DNA of 64,000 bases from Aricia agestis (Eukaryota > Arthropoda > Insecta > Lepidoptera > Lycaenidae). Below are positions 28,401-43,400 of this stretch, one piece after another; the stretch's first letter is position 1; every line of letters begins with the position of its first letter. The translations under genes and the position numbers were made by a program. The stretch is taken from assembly GCF_905147365.1 (NCBI RefSeq), contig NC_056427.1:3353001-3417000 (forward strand), in the 5' to 3' direction. A model generated the notes under the pieces. That model ran no database searches and had not been told where the DNA came from. It saw only the letters and a program-made list of their open reading frames with translations.

Positions 28401-31400
28401 ACGGAAGTTGCTTTCCATCAGGTGACCCGTTTGCTCGTTTGCTCCCTTATTTTATAAAAAAAAAGGTACTTTACTCTAACTTTATTTGCTCTCGTAATTA
28501 TTTAGTGGCACGGACAATTGACATGCATTGATGCATGGATTACCTTGTCAGAAAATTAGGTGATCAGCTTGCATTGTCTAAACAATCTTGGACGTGTCAG
28601 AAATTTAATGCAAAGCAGAAATAATCTTAGAATCGGAGTTCTCATCACATCCACACGTGACTGACTTCATTGCTGACGTGACTAGCTTCATTGCTAGACC
28701 AACTTCACTCACCTCGTTTAGTCCATAAGTCCATCCCTGCTGTATCCTCTCCCGAGCCCAAAGGTTGTGAGTGTTCTCAGCCAGTTGGTCGACTAGCTCG
28801 TCCATCTTGGGAGTGAGTGTGACCGCGCTCAGGTCTAGAGGCGCTGGCTTGTAGCCGTTGGACTAGAAATATATTTACATTGGAATATGAGACTAAATTA
28901 TTTCAACTTAGTTCCATTTATAACTAAAGTTCAAACGGCAAACTGAGGCACGAAACTCCATAAAATTATAAAGTTTTTATGAAATTCTGTGCCACGTTAT
29001 TTTGGTTATACTGTACCTTAGCCTGCATTGAATACTTTGGACAGCGAAGTAGGTTTTAAAATGTGTTGCATTTGGCATGACACGTCGCTAAGGGCCAACC
29101 ACACGTACCACAACCACACGACAACCGCAACCACACGACAAACACACGACGTGGTCGGGCGTATATTTCGTATTGTAAATGAACTGGACCATTCACACGT
29201 ACCACATTTTGCAGTCGTTGTCGACCACTTGTAAATTACCGACCACATCGCAACCACGTCGCAACCACATCGCAACCACAACGTTGCGTCGATGCAACGA
29301 CACGCCACCCGCGCTCTTCCAAAGCAAAAGTTGGTACTGAGTAACGGGTACGCCATCTAGTACGAAACGTTACTCACGAATGCAAGGGGTAAAAACGGGA
29401 CCCTATTACTAAGTCTTCGAAGTCTGTCCGTCTGTCAGTCTGTCTCCAGGCTGTATCTCAAGAACCGCTATAGCTAGACTTCTGAAATTTTCACAGATTG
29501 TGTATATCTGTTGCCGCTATAACAACAAATACTAAAAACATAAAGTTAATATTTAAGGGGTTCCCATACAACAAACGAGATTTTTTGGCCTTTATGGCTC
29601 ATAATCCATAATGGCAATATGTAGACACTTGAAATTTTCAGAAAATCCTCAATAGGGGTGTAGACAGTAAACGAAATATATACAAATCGTGTTTCCGCTA
29701 TAAAAGCCGGAGTCGAACTACAATAGTTCGACTTGCACATGACGCAACCACGTCGCAACCACATCGCAACGTCATTTTGTCGGTACCACAACGCAACCAC
29801 AAAATGCTGCAGCGACACCATTCACACGTAACCACAGCTCGACGACATTTTGTCGTTGCGATGTCGTGTGGTTGTGGTACGTGTGGGTTGGCACTAAGTG
29901 GAACGTCAAATCCCATCTAGAATTTTAGTTTTGCCGTCCAATTTTTTGAAACCGGGTGTAACTGGGTAATAAATATTCGAAGGTTTTTTTCTCCTATTTT
30001 AACACTCACTTGCATGAAAGGTTCATTTGGCAGGCGAACGTTTCTGATGCGCGCCGGTGGCTTGTCCAAGCTGATGTAGTAGCCGAGAGCGAGGATTGTC
30101 CTGAAAAGGGACAATCATTTTTTTTCAATACCATTAAAATATCCGTTATACTCCGTTGCGCCAAAATCCCTGTGGTGAAACCGTACATTTTTCCGGGATA
30201 AAAGTATCCTATGTCCTTTCCAGGGACTCAAAGTATCACCATGTCAAATTTCAGCAAGATCGTGACAGCATTTTGGGCGTGAAGACAGACAGACACACTT
30301 TTGTATTTATAATGTTAGTATGGATATATCGTATCACCGTAGGAGAGACATGCTTCGGCATGAATGGGCCGGCTCGACCGGAGAAATACCATGGGCTCAC
30401 AGAAAACCGGCGCGAAACAGCGTTTGCGCTGTGTTTCGCCGAGTAAGAGAGTTTAAAAAAAAGTGCAACCTGTCTTTTTTTTTATAAAAAAGGAGTGCCG
30501 GCAGAAGTGAAAACTTTATTATTAACGTTGTGCATTATTATTTTAACCCATTTTTTATGAAAATCTATTTAAAAAAATCGATTTTTTAATTAACCGAAAC
30601 CCTTACAATCGATTAAAAAATATCGACAACCGAAAAAAAAACAATCGATTGTTCGATTAATAGATTTCGATGTTACAACACTACTCTCCAACCGTCTTAC
30701 GGTTTTTCGATCAGCACGAGAATCTGACGCGAGTTTCACAGTTTTTACCCATCCCACAAAAGTGCTCAACGCCGCTAAAGAAGTTTTCACTTCAAAAATA
30801 AATAAGAGGAATATATACTTGAGCGTCTGCACAGCTAGCTGTATGTCATATCGTTTCTCCGCCGGCGGCAGTCGCTCGAACGGCACCAGACAGGGGTGGA
30901 CTTTGTGCAGGTCGTCGCGCTGATCCCCATACATCCAGCCAGCTTCAATCTGTGGATATACGGCGGATGATCAAGTGTATAATGCCTCCGTGGTCCAGGG
31001 GCTTAGAGCTCTTGACTCGGAGGTCGTGGGTATTCGATACCCGCGTTGGAAACATATTCCAAGTTTGGTTAGGACAATGCAGGCTGATCACCTGATTGTC
31101 TGAGAAGTAAGATGATCCATGCCTCGGAGGGGCATGTAAAAAGTCGGTCCTGGGCACTATAAAATTACTCCTGCGTAACTGGCATGGTTTCAATGAAACC
31201 GGCCACCAAAAGGCGTGGGAGTTAAGATGATAAACAAATTAAAGTGTCAAGATTTTGGTTCTTTTATAAATTGGTTAACATGAAAATTTCAATATTTATT
31301 TTCTAAATCATACCTTGTTCATGGCCCACATTTCGTGTATATTCTCTGCCAACTTGTCCCTTATCTGTTCAATATATTGTGGCAGGGTTATCTGAAAAGC

Positions 31401-34400
31401 AAAAAAAAAAAAATATAAAAGTCTCATTATTATATTAGTATATTTTAATTGACCAGTTTATTTATAATATCTGAGCGTTTCAGCTCTGTATATAATAGAA
31501 AACTTCCCGATGAACTTCGTATCACTTGTCTCTTATAAACCTTTCCTCGTCTTCCACAAATATTTGAAGACTAAAATTAGCCAAATCAGTGCAGTCGTTC
31601 TCGAGTTTTAGCGAGACTAAAAAACTTCAAAAAATTGTTATTATATAGATTTCTGAATTTCTCTACTGTCCTTCCATGTTCCCCTCTAGTATGTTAACGT
31701 TGACTTTAAAATATTTCTAAAATTCAGTGGCGTTCTCACCGCAGCGGTGTCGACGGGAGTGGGCACGAAGGCAGTGTCGTCTTGTACCAGAGGGGGCCCC
31801 GCTAGCGCCCTCTTCGCTAAGTTTCCGAAGTAGAAACACGGCTCTAAAGCTAGGACCTGAGAAAAAATTAGACATTTAAAATTAAATATACAATGTGTAA
31901 CAAAAATGAGTGATAATACTTTAGTGTGTGTACGTGTTCCTTGTAGAGAGTTCACTGTGAAAGTAGCAGCTCTGAAAGACGAATTTTTTTTTTCACTTTT
32001 GTATGGGCAAGAGCCCGACTGTCACGAGTTTCCACATACAAAAGTGAAAAAAATGTTTCGTCTTTCAGCGCTGCTACTTTCACAGTGAACTCTCTACAAG
32101 GAACACGTACACATCCTAAAGTATTATCACTTATTTTTGTTACACCCTGTATAGATATAGATCTCGTATCACAAAATATATACATTTTATGCGTGTAGAC
32201 ACCTATACAGTTCTCATAGACACCTGTACGGTTATCGTAGACATCTGCACGGTTCTCGTAGACACCTGTACAGTTCTCGTAGATACATGTTTAGTTCTCG
32301 TAGACACCTGTACAGTTCTAGTAGACACCTGTACGGTTCTCGTAGACACCTGTACAGTTCTCGTAGACACCTGTAAGGTCCTCGTAGACACCTGTAAGGT
32401 CCTCGTAGACACCTGTACGGTTCTCATAGACACCTGTAAGGTCCTCGTAGACACCTGTAAGGTCCTCGTAGACACCTGTAAGGTCCTCGTAGACACCTGT
32501 ACGGTTCTCATAGACACCTGTACGGTTCTCGTAGATACCTGTACGGTTCTCGTAGATACCTGTACAATTCTCGTAGACACCTGTACAGTTCTCGTAGACG
32601 TCTGTACAGTTCTCGTAGACATCTGTACAGTTCTCGTAGACATCTGTACAGTTCTCGTAGACATCTGTACAGTTCTCGTAGACATCTGTACAGTTCTCGT
32701 AGACATCTGTACAGTTCTCGTAGACATCTGTACAGTTCTCGTAGACATCTGTACAGTTCTCAAAGATACCATTACATTTTTCTAAAACACCTGTACATTT
32801 TTCGTGCACTTGTTCAATTTACTCTTTCAGATAGATTTATTAATGTATGTATGTACCTGTTGCGGCAATAGACTCTCGACTAGCGGCGAGTAGCCCATCG
32901 GCGCGGCGTAGCGTAGGCGGCCGTGCTCACCGCCCAAGAGGAAGCGACAACTGAAAATTAAAAAAGATATGAAAAAAAAATACAAAGGATTTTTATCCTT
33001 GAAATCAATGATATTCTATGTTACTAATGTAACTAGATTGGAAGTTTACGGTAGCAACGCGTTGCCACTTCGAAGATGCCTGCAGGCATATCTCACATAC
33101 ATAATGACATAACGAATATATGACTTGACATTGTCTTTTGAACAAAAAAGTGGTTACGCATTTCTGAGAATCTTTTGTAAGACATTGCTACTCTAGTATT
33201 TTAGAAACTCATTGCTTGAAATTTGCTTTTTTTGTAAGGTAAAATATTTTAATTATATATATTTCCATAGTCGTGGCCGCAAACGAAGACTGAGCGAAGT
33301 GGTATACTCGGTCAGGCCGAAGCCCACGTGATACATTTCAGCTGTCGTAATATATCGACGCACTTAGAAAACTTCGATAGTGCGATGCAGGAATGTGGCG
33401 CTAATTGTGGGTACCGCCACGTACGTTCAGTTAAAATGCTTATTACACTTAGATACCACTGAAAATATAGAATTTTATAGCCCGCGTTTATAAAATCTCT
33501 CGGCAAAATTGGAAGAAGAATGTCCGATTGATGTCTCTTTGGTGGGACGAGGAATAAGTGGGACACCTACTAACTATTGGTAGTCTATGAATATACCTGA
33601 GTTTGCTGGAACAGCTGATGACAGGAAAGAACATGCCCTCAAGATTGAAGTTAGTGAAAGAACCCGTCACTCTGACTCCGTTGAACATGAAGTTAATGAT
33701 GGGTACAGTCAGATCAAGGGCGCAGCCGATCACGTCACCTGCAAATGACATGTCAATGTTATATTCTAAAGTGAGTGTTCCGATATGTAATCCAGTATAC
33801 TGGTCAGCGCTTATGACGTCATGAATGCAACGCCATATTGTACTATGACGTACTACAGTACTGTTAAACTGATAAAGTATAGTCAAAACTGATGAGGAAG
33901 GCACCAGCGGTCATTGACAGACATTGACATTGACATTAGGAGCGATGAGTATGTTAACTTTGAAAAAAAATCTGTGACAGTTTAACTGAATGAACGGGCG
34001 TATACCTGCTCAGTTCAAACCAAGTTTAGTGTGATACAAAATATGATATCGCCTTTAGAATTAAAACATTTGTCAATTCATTGTCAATCACGGTTTACTA
34101 TTAGGGAGCGGATCACGATGAAACATGAAAAGTTTTTTGACAAGGGGTCAAAGCCCGATGGTGCCAATTTCATCCATTTTGACTATAGTATCGACTAACC
34201 TTTTCTAATAAACGGCTCTTCAGCATGCGTCCTATTAACCGCGGTCTTCCGACCACCAGACCAAAGGTATGCGCCGTCGAAACCGTAGGAGTAGAGGTCG
34301 TCACCAACACCATTACCTCCCCACTTCTCACCACCTCCCGGGTAGGGGACGTAGCTGAGAATTAAAAAAATACTTAAGTAAGTTTCTAAATACTGGCCAG

Positions 34401-37400
34401 TACCCATGACGTCAATACGCCATATTGTACTATCAGAGAAGTTCATTCCTAGGCAGATGGGGGACCTACGTAGTTTGGTCGCGTTACGTCAAACCCAGCC
34501 GACAAATCACAATAGGCATGATGACTATTTTTTTCTTATTGGTAATTAAAAGACCCTTAAAAATAGAAACATCGCTGAAAGAATGACTCTGATAGCTTAA
34601 AAATTCACCGAGATATGACAATTCGAACATCTCATAAAATAGACCTGCCCGAAACGCTCCATAAGTGCTACGAAAGTATGACGTCACTCTTTCGTAGTTT
34701 GTACGCATCGGGATTCGGGAGAGAACTAATATGTTCGATAAGTTGCTTTTAATAGCATAAGTTATCGAATGGTATATACAAATATTAAGAAATTGAATTG
34801 AGAAAAAATCGACTTGAAAATCCAACTTTGAACGCGCATAACAAAAAAATATAAATGCTATCAAGCTGAAATTTTGGGAACACTTATTTTTTACCGTGAT
34901 TTCTTTATTTTATTAACAAAATTCGCTAATCTTTGACCTTGTCATCAACCCTATTAAGATTGAATGGATATGAAGTGACCAAATGACTTTGGTCTGTCAA
35001 CTGCCTAGGAATCAATTTCCTCGACGGTACAAGTATAATATATAATATAACGATATCCCAACAAAGTCAATTACGTCTCTGGCCAGAATATTAGGGTACC
35101 AAACTAAACCTGAAAACATATTTTTGTATTGATTTTTATGATAGAAAGAAACGAATGAATTACACTTTTGCTTTTATTATTATCATGCTAAATTAAATGA
35201 GAAAAAAACGCGTGAAAGAGACAAACAGCTCGCCGACGACTGTCCCCTTTCGGCGAGGCGATTACGTTACGGTTCCGCTTAGTGTGCGTTGCAGTGGGGA
35301 GTTTCATACAAACAATATTGAACGGCTCGAGGCGATACTGTGCCGATCCCTTTCCGAGTTGACATGTGTGCTGTGACCTTTAAGCTGCATAAACAGTAAA
35401 ATGACACTTACCCGGTAGTATTAGCCCAGCCAATCCTGAGATGTGGCATCATATGTGTGGTCTTCTCAATATGATCCATCGTCACTTCGAAGTACCACTT
35501 CTGATATACCGCGGAACCCTCGACCCTTCCGACGAAAATGTTGGGTCGGACACTGAAAACAAAACAAGATAAAATATACACACACTGGCAAAATTAGCGG
35601 AACATAGGTAAAAAGGGCCAAAACTTGAACTCAAGTGGGTCGGGCTGTCTGAAAGCCTTTTTTATAGCTTCTAAGCTCATTCAAGAAATAAAATATTGAA
35701 CAAAACTGGCAAGTTGACAGGTTTTTATAGCAATTATGCCCTAATAAGTGTTTTTCGATTATTGACGTTGTAAGTGTTCCTGATAAGAATGGCGTTTTAG
35801 CGGGGTGAAAGGTATGCTCAGCTCATTTGATTGTTTGGTTTTTGGAAGAACACATTGCTTAGATACAAAATTAGTGATTTCCCAGCATTTGCGACAGCTA
35901 GAGCTGTAACCACGATAGAGAAAGGTCACACCTACCGTTCGGTCAGTCAGGCCTTAGGTGTGTCGGCTTCCGTGGTTCATCGTAACTTTCAACGCTTCAG
36001 AGAGACTGGATCTTACGTTCGGAGACGAGAACAAGGCAGATATCGGGTGACAATGGTTCAGGATGACCATTTTGTAAGGAAACAAAACTTAAGAAATCGA
36101 CCTCAAATTGCTATGCAGACACGAAACCTGTCGGAAAAGGTCCAAGATGAACGTGTAAGTGATTGTACAGTAAGAAGAAGACTCAAAGAAGTTAAATTAA
36201 ACTCAAAAGTGCCAGCAAGGGCACCAAAACTTGAGACAGGATACCGAAGAGCCAGGCTAAGATTTGCGCGTGAACATCAAAATTAGACAAGTGAGAGAAA
36301 TCTTGTGCTGTACAGTGATGGGAGCAAATTCTGTGTACATTGTATTGACAGGCGATAAAGAATGTGGATAAATCATAAGGAAAGCTACAGGCCATCAAAC
36401 TTACCGGAAACAGTGGCCTATGATGCAGGCTTCGTAATGGTTTGGAGTTGCATATGATTTGGAGCCCGCATGGAGCTGATGATTATAGATGATGGTACTT
36501 TGACAGTACAGTGCTATAGCACCGACATCCTGGAACTGCATGGTGTGCCTTTTACACAGTTTTAGGTAGTAATTTCAATTTTATGTGCGTCCATAGATTA
36601 AGAAAATCGGGCATTATTACCTAAACGATGCTGGCGTAGCCCAGGCGGAGAGGCCAGCGTGGTCTACGGATGTGGATCCGATTGAAGACGTGTGGCACAT
36701 CAATGGGTGAACGGTACGAGTTAAAACTCCAGCTCCAAAATGTGTCCAGGAGCTCGAGTTGGCGCTACTGGAGGAGTAGGAGAATATCCCACAGGAAATG
36801 ATTGACAATTAAAATGCAAGCATGGAATGGCGTATCCAGGCCCTCTTGAGATCCATAGAAGGCATTACACGCTTTTAACATGGCATTTCTTTAATAAAAA
36901 TGGAGAATTTATCTTAAAAACTTACTACTGAAATTTCAAAGATTTTCTTAATTTTTTGATTTTTGCTGATTTCTTTCTATTTTTCACGTTTTTATGCCCT
37001 AAATTTATATAAAATTTATTTTTGAATAATCAATTAGTAAATAAATAAATAAATATATAAAAATCAGTGAACAATTAAAAAAAAATTGAAAATTTTGTTA
37101 TGTTCCTCTAATTTTGCCGGTGTGTTTAGTATAATCATATTATAACACTTGTAGTATAATAATTAACGTTCACCGTGAAAGTAGCAGCGCTGTAAGACGA
37201 TTTTTTTTGTATGTGCAAGCGCGAGTGCGAGTTTCCCGATACAAAAGTGAAAAACTTTTTGCTCTTTCAGCGCTGCAACTTTCACAGTAAACTATACACG
37301 GGACAAAACGCCTCCGTGGTCCAATGGTTTAGAGCGCGGCTCTTTACTCGGAGGTCGCGGGTTCGATTCCCGCGTTGGAAACATGTTATTTCCAAGTTTG

Positions 37401-40400
37401 GTTATGCCCTAACCAAGGCCTATGCAGGCTGATCACCTGACTGTCTGACAAGTAAGATGATCCATGCGTCGGATGGGCATGTAAAAAGTCGGTCCTGCGC
37501 CTGATCTCTCGCCAGTCGTGTCGGTCTTCCGTCCCACTGGGTTATGAGAGTAAAGGAATAGAGAGTGCTCTTGTGTACTGCGCACACACTTGGGCACTAT
37601 AAAAATCACTCATGCGTAACTGGCCTGGTTTCAATGAAACCGGACATCGGCACCGAAACCGGTGTGGGAGTAATTATTATAAAGTATGTCCCGGCAAACG
37701 TTGTTTTGCCATAAACTGATTTTCCCTGTTTTCCTGCTTTTCTCTTGAAGTTTTTTCTGATTTTTTTCTATAGACCTCACGGAGCCCGAGACCTTTCCAA
37801 CGAATGCAAAACCGTGGAAATCGGTTCGTGCGTTCTGGAGTTATAGCGTTAGGAAGGAAAACCCGACTTATTTTTATATATTAGATTATCATTAAGTTCT
37901 GTTACACCCTGTATACACCTCACCTGGACACGTGGTCGACCAGCTGCGTCTGCAGCAGCAGGTTCTTCCCCGGCAGCAGGTAGTCGCAGATGTTGTTCTG
38001 CGAGGAGCGCACCGCGACGCCGTTACCGACGCACAAGGAACATAACACGTCCAGAACCTTCGGGTCCCGACCGTGCTTCTCGAGGAGAGAGATGATGACT
38101 TTGATGTGTTCATCCTGAAAATAGACAAATAAAAATTCTATAGTTGATACGGCAATTCGAGGGGATAACGGTCATTGACCCCTTCTCAAAAACTTTTCTA
38201 TACAAACTGCGATAGACAATGAAGTAACAGATGTTTCTAGTTTGATGGCGGTATTTTGCATACTCAGAGTAACAGAGTATGCAGTAAATTGCTTTAAAGT
38301 TATAAAAGGATCTAGGTTAATAATATAACGGTTACCAAGAGGGATTTCCGATGAACTTATAAGAGTTGTTTTTTAAATTAAACTTTTGTTAGCGACCACC
38401 AGCCGCCCACAGGCTCGCCAGTGATGCTACTTCCGGATCCACATTGTTATTTTCTACTTGATTTACTAATTGCTATTATTCGATTATTATTTATTTTATT
38501 TGATCATACTTTTAATTAATTATATCGTTACTATAATTGTAGTTATTTTAAAATGCTAGTGATTAAATTACCAATTACGTCACATCCATATCTATACTCA
38601 TATAATTTAATTAATTGGGAATATAATGTAATTGTTATATTTAGACACATGATAATTTATTGAATTTCATATTTATATAATAATTAAGTTCATTTGAATT
38701 TATACTGCTGATTTGTACTTGGTTGTAATTCCGGATGTTATTGTGATATTTTAAATTAACAGTTCGTTATTGTTTTCAGTTGTATAAAATGGCAGGGCTT
38801 TCTGTAAACCGACACAGTTGTTACTGAATAATCTTGTGAGGCGGAAGCTCTGCCAGTCTGAATAAATTTATAATAGTGCAACTAAGTGTATTTTATTCCA
38901 TTCTTCACATCTCAGAAGTGGGATATAGACAAGATGTCGGGACCCTACGCAGCCGGACTTGGAAAAAGGAAACGAGAAAGGTCAGCAAGTGATGAAAATT
39001 TTTTTTCTGATGAATCCACGCAAAGCTCTGCACCTATAATAAAAAGGAAAACAACCCGAGTGACTCATGCTGATGCTGAAATTATTCCTAAATTTCGGCC
39101 AGAAGATGGCACAGCCAATGTCACCAGCTGGCTACATAAAATTGACCAACTCGGTGATGTCTACGGTTGGGATTCGGTGCAGAGACAATTCGTTATGCAG
39201 CTTCGTCTACGAGGTTCAGCCAGACGATGGTACGATGAGCTCGACGATTACAATCTTGACTGGGATGCATGGAAACGAGCTCTAGAGATTGCATTTCCAC
39301 GTTCAGTTGACTTTGTGGATAAATTAAGCACTATGTTGGCTAGAAATAAGGAGGAGTCTGAAACGATGACCCGTTATTATCACGACAAGCTATCACTGCT
39401 ACGAAAATGCAACATCAGTGGCGAAGATGCAATTTCTTGCATAATAAGAGGGCTTCCGGTAGAATTGCGTGCTAATGCTAAAGCGTATAAGTGCGAGACA
39501 CCAGAAATGTTGTATTTTGGATACCTATCCTCTCTAGAAAATTATAAGAGAGATAATATCTCATCTTTAACTTCTCGGAAATCATCGTGGCGGAGGGGTG
39601 CCGCGGAAGAAAACTCTACGACTGCTCAACGCTCTGGAGTGAAACGGTGCTACATTTGTCGGCGCATCGGACACGAGTTTCGTGATTGTCGAGCACAACA
39701 ACGGTGTGACATCTGCCAGCGGAACGGCCACACTTCGGCAAGCTGCTGGCTGGCCGCCACGCCGGGACCATCGCGACAACAGGTGCAGCCGACTCCGGTG
39801 AGTTTACTGATGCTTAATTTAAATGACAAGTTCTGGAGCATTTACAAGCGCCTAGCATTTGTTGGTACCTCGAGTTTAGTTGTTTATATTGATACAGGCA
39901 GCAAATTAAATGTGTTAAGCTTAAAGAAAGCGAAAGAACTGGAGCTTCAAATATTACCGTCTAATATAGTAATGAAAGGTTTTGGAGGAGCTCATACTCA
40001 GTCATTAGGCAGGTCACACATTAAAATATACATAGATAATTTGTACTTGAAAGGAGACGTCGAGGTAACTAACTGTAATATGTGTAATATAGATTTAATA
40101 ATTGGGCAATCCATGATTAATCAAATAGGTGTTAGTCTTGTTACTACATCAAACTCTGCCAAATTTATAGCGACTTATGAATCGTACGATACACTTCGTG
40201 ATATTAAATTAAATAGTGATGATTTTGATTCTAAATATAACGTGTTCTTAAAGTGCGATGTAACTGTACCACCTCAGAGTCTAAAATTGTTAAACGTTTT
40301 TGTAGATTATGAATCAAATGAAAATGTGTACTTTTTAACAAACTCTGTGTACGTAGAAATAGGTAAAACAAGTTACGCTATACCTGGAGGAGTTATCTGC

Positions 40401-43400
40401 ATCGAAGGATATTTAAAATTCTTTAATTTTGGTGAAGAGCCTGTAAGCTTTTCGGCTCACAGACTTATTGCACGTGCAGTCCCGATAACCACTATATCCA
40501 ATCAAATAACTCAAAACGTTATGACCGTTGACTTTTCTGCTAAGACTAATAGCACTCATTTAACTGACTTAGGCGAAATAGATGTAGGTGATTTAGAAAA
40601 AGAGGATCTTGATAAATTAATTACATTGTTAAATAAATACGACTACCTTTTTGCAAGAGATTCTAAAGATTTAGGTTGTACCGATCTTATGGAAATGCAT
40701 ATTCGTACAACAACTGATAGACCAGTACATTTTAAACCATACAGGCTATCCTATAAAGAAAATCAAATTGTTATGTCTAAGGTGCAGGATCTAATTGACG
40801 CGGGAATAGTCCGCGAGTCAATGTCAGAATATGCAAGTCCAGTGGTGTTAGTGAGGAAAAAAGATGGAGACTACAGACTTTGCATAGATTACAGGGCACT
40901 AAATTCCCAGACCATTAAAGATCGTTATCCCTTGCCACACATAGATGATCAAGTTGCTAAATTAGCAGGGAAACGCTATTTTACGACCTTGGATTTGGCT
41001 CAAGGTTACTACCAAGTAAAAATTGCAGAAGATTCTGTTCATAAAACTGCTTTTGTAACTCCTTCCGGTCAGTATGAGTTTCTTAAAATGCCTTTTGGTT
41101 TAGCTAATGCCCCTGCGGTTTTCTCTCGTCTAATAAAACTTTCCCTTAATGATGTCATAAACGATGTAAGTACATATTTAGACGATGTCATGCTTCCAAC
41201 AGTCAGTGTAGAGGCTGGAATAGCCTTATTAGGTCGCGTTTTAGGACTTTTAGAAAAAGCTAATTTAAAACTAAATTTAAAAAAAATGTTCTTTTCTTAA
41301 GACAAGCGTTAATTATTTAGGTCACGAAATCTCTGCTGGTACAATCCGGCCTGGTCAAAATAAAATTAACTGCGTTACAGAATATCCACGACCCAAGAAC
41401 GTACATGAGATAAGACAGTTTATTGGATTGACTTCTTATTTTCGGAAATTTATTCGTGGTTTCGCCGAAATAGCCTTTCCCTTAACTAAACTCACAAAGA
41501 AAGAAGTAGAATGGTGCTGGGGACCTGAACAAGAAAGCGCATTTCAAACATTAAAAATTAGATTAACCGAGAGACCTGTCCTTGCTATTTATGATAGTAA
41601 AGCAAATACAGAGTTGCACACCGACGCGAGTAAGTTAGGCTTAGGTGGCATACTAATGCAGTATCAGACAGATGGGTTTATTAAGCCAGTTGCATATTTT
41701 AGTAGGGTAACGTCGAAAGAAGAACAATTCTACCATAGTTATGAACTCGAAACTCTGGCCGTGGTAGAATCGTTAAAACGTTTCAGAATTTATTTGACTG
41801 GAATACAAGTAAAAGTTGTGACTGATTGTGCCGCTTTACGTACTACATTAGTAAAGAAAGATCTCGTTCCGCGCATAGCTAGATGGTGGCTTACTATTCA
41901 GGACTTTGATTTACAAATAGAATACAGACCAGGAGAAAAAATGAAACACGTAGATGCGCTTAGTAGAAACCCTCTTGCAGAATATATATTTCAAATCGAT
42001 GAATCCGATTGGTTAGTTACACTTCAGTTGCAAGATGATAATATCCAGCATATATTGAGGCAATTACATGATTGTAGTCCCAATCCTGATTTAAGAAACA
42101 ACTTTGTCGTCAAAGATAACAAACTGTATAGGAAGACTGTACATGGTGATAGATTCGTAATCCCAAAGCTAGCTAAATATGGGCTTTTACTAAAATACCA
42201 TGATCAAATAGGGCATCCGGGTTTTGACAGATGTGAAAAAATTATAAAAACTCAATTCTGGTTTCCAAAAATGACTCGTTTTATTAGAAAATATATTAAA
42301 TCGTGCTTACAGTGTGCCTACGGCAAATCTGAGTACGGTAAAAAACAAGGAGAATTATTCCCGATCGACAAAATAAATATACCTATGCATACTTTACACG
42401 CTGACCACTTGGGTCCGTTTGTTAGAACAAGAAAGGGCAATACTTACGTGCTCGTTATTATAGACTCTTTTACAAAATTCGTTTTCGCAAGAGCTGTTAA
42501 AAATTGTAGTTCCGTGGAAACAATAAAACATTTAAAAGATATCTTTAATATCTTTGGTCGCCCTCATAGAGTAATTACTGACCAAGGTAAAGCATTCACT
42601 AGTCGTTATTTTAAAGAGTTTGCCCAAGAATTTCAGTTTAAGCATATACTTAACGCTATAGCAAGTCCTAGGTCCAATGGTCAGGTAGAACGAATAAATA
42701 GAACTATTTTAGATGGACTTAATACAATGTCTGACAGTGAAAACACTTGGGATGATAAACTTACAGATATTGTGTGGGGGATAAATAATACTCCAAATTC
42801 TAGTACCACATTCTGCCCATTCAAATTAATGTTCGGTCACGAAAACTCTCGGTTACCAGCTTATCCTTTAGATCAATTAAATGACGAAGCATCTCGAGAT
42901 GACGGCTTGCTTAGTAGACGGCAGACTGCTAAATTACACATCGATCGAAACATGACAATTATGAAGAAACAGTTCGACAAATCTCGAAAAAATGTAATAA
43001 GTACTCGATAGGACAATTAGTATTATGGAAGGGAGGAGCTACAAAGGATGTACATTCGAAAGTTTCACAAAAATTAAAAAGTCCGTACACCGGTCCGTAT
43101 AAGATTATTAAAGCAGAACCTAACATTGATCGTTATACAATTTGTAGTGTAAAAGGAATTAAGGGTTATAAGAAGTTTGATGCAGTAGTTCGGGGCGAAG
43201 CACTAAGACCTTACAAATCCGTTATTTCTGATGCTGATAGCTCTTCCAGTAGTGACAGAGAAGTAGATAGAGACGATCTAATAGATTTACTCGAAAGTTA
43301 AATTGTCTAAGATTGTATATTAATTATTAATTGATAGCTATTATTCAGTGATTAAAATAAATATTTTCAATTGCTGCTGAAATCAAGTTATTAAATCCTG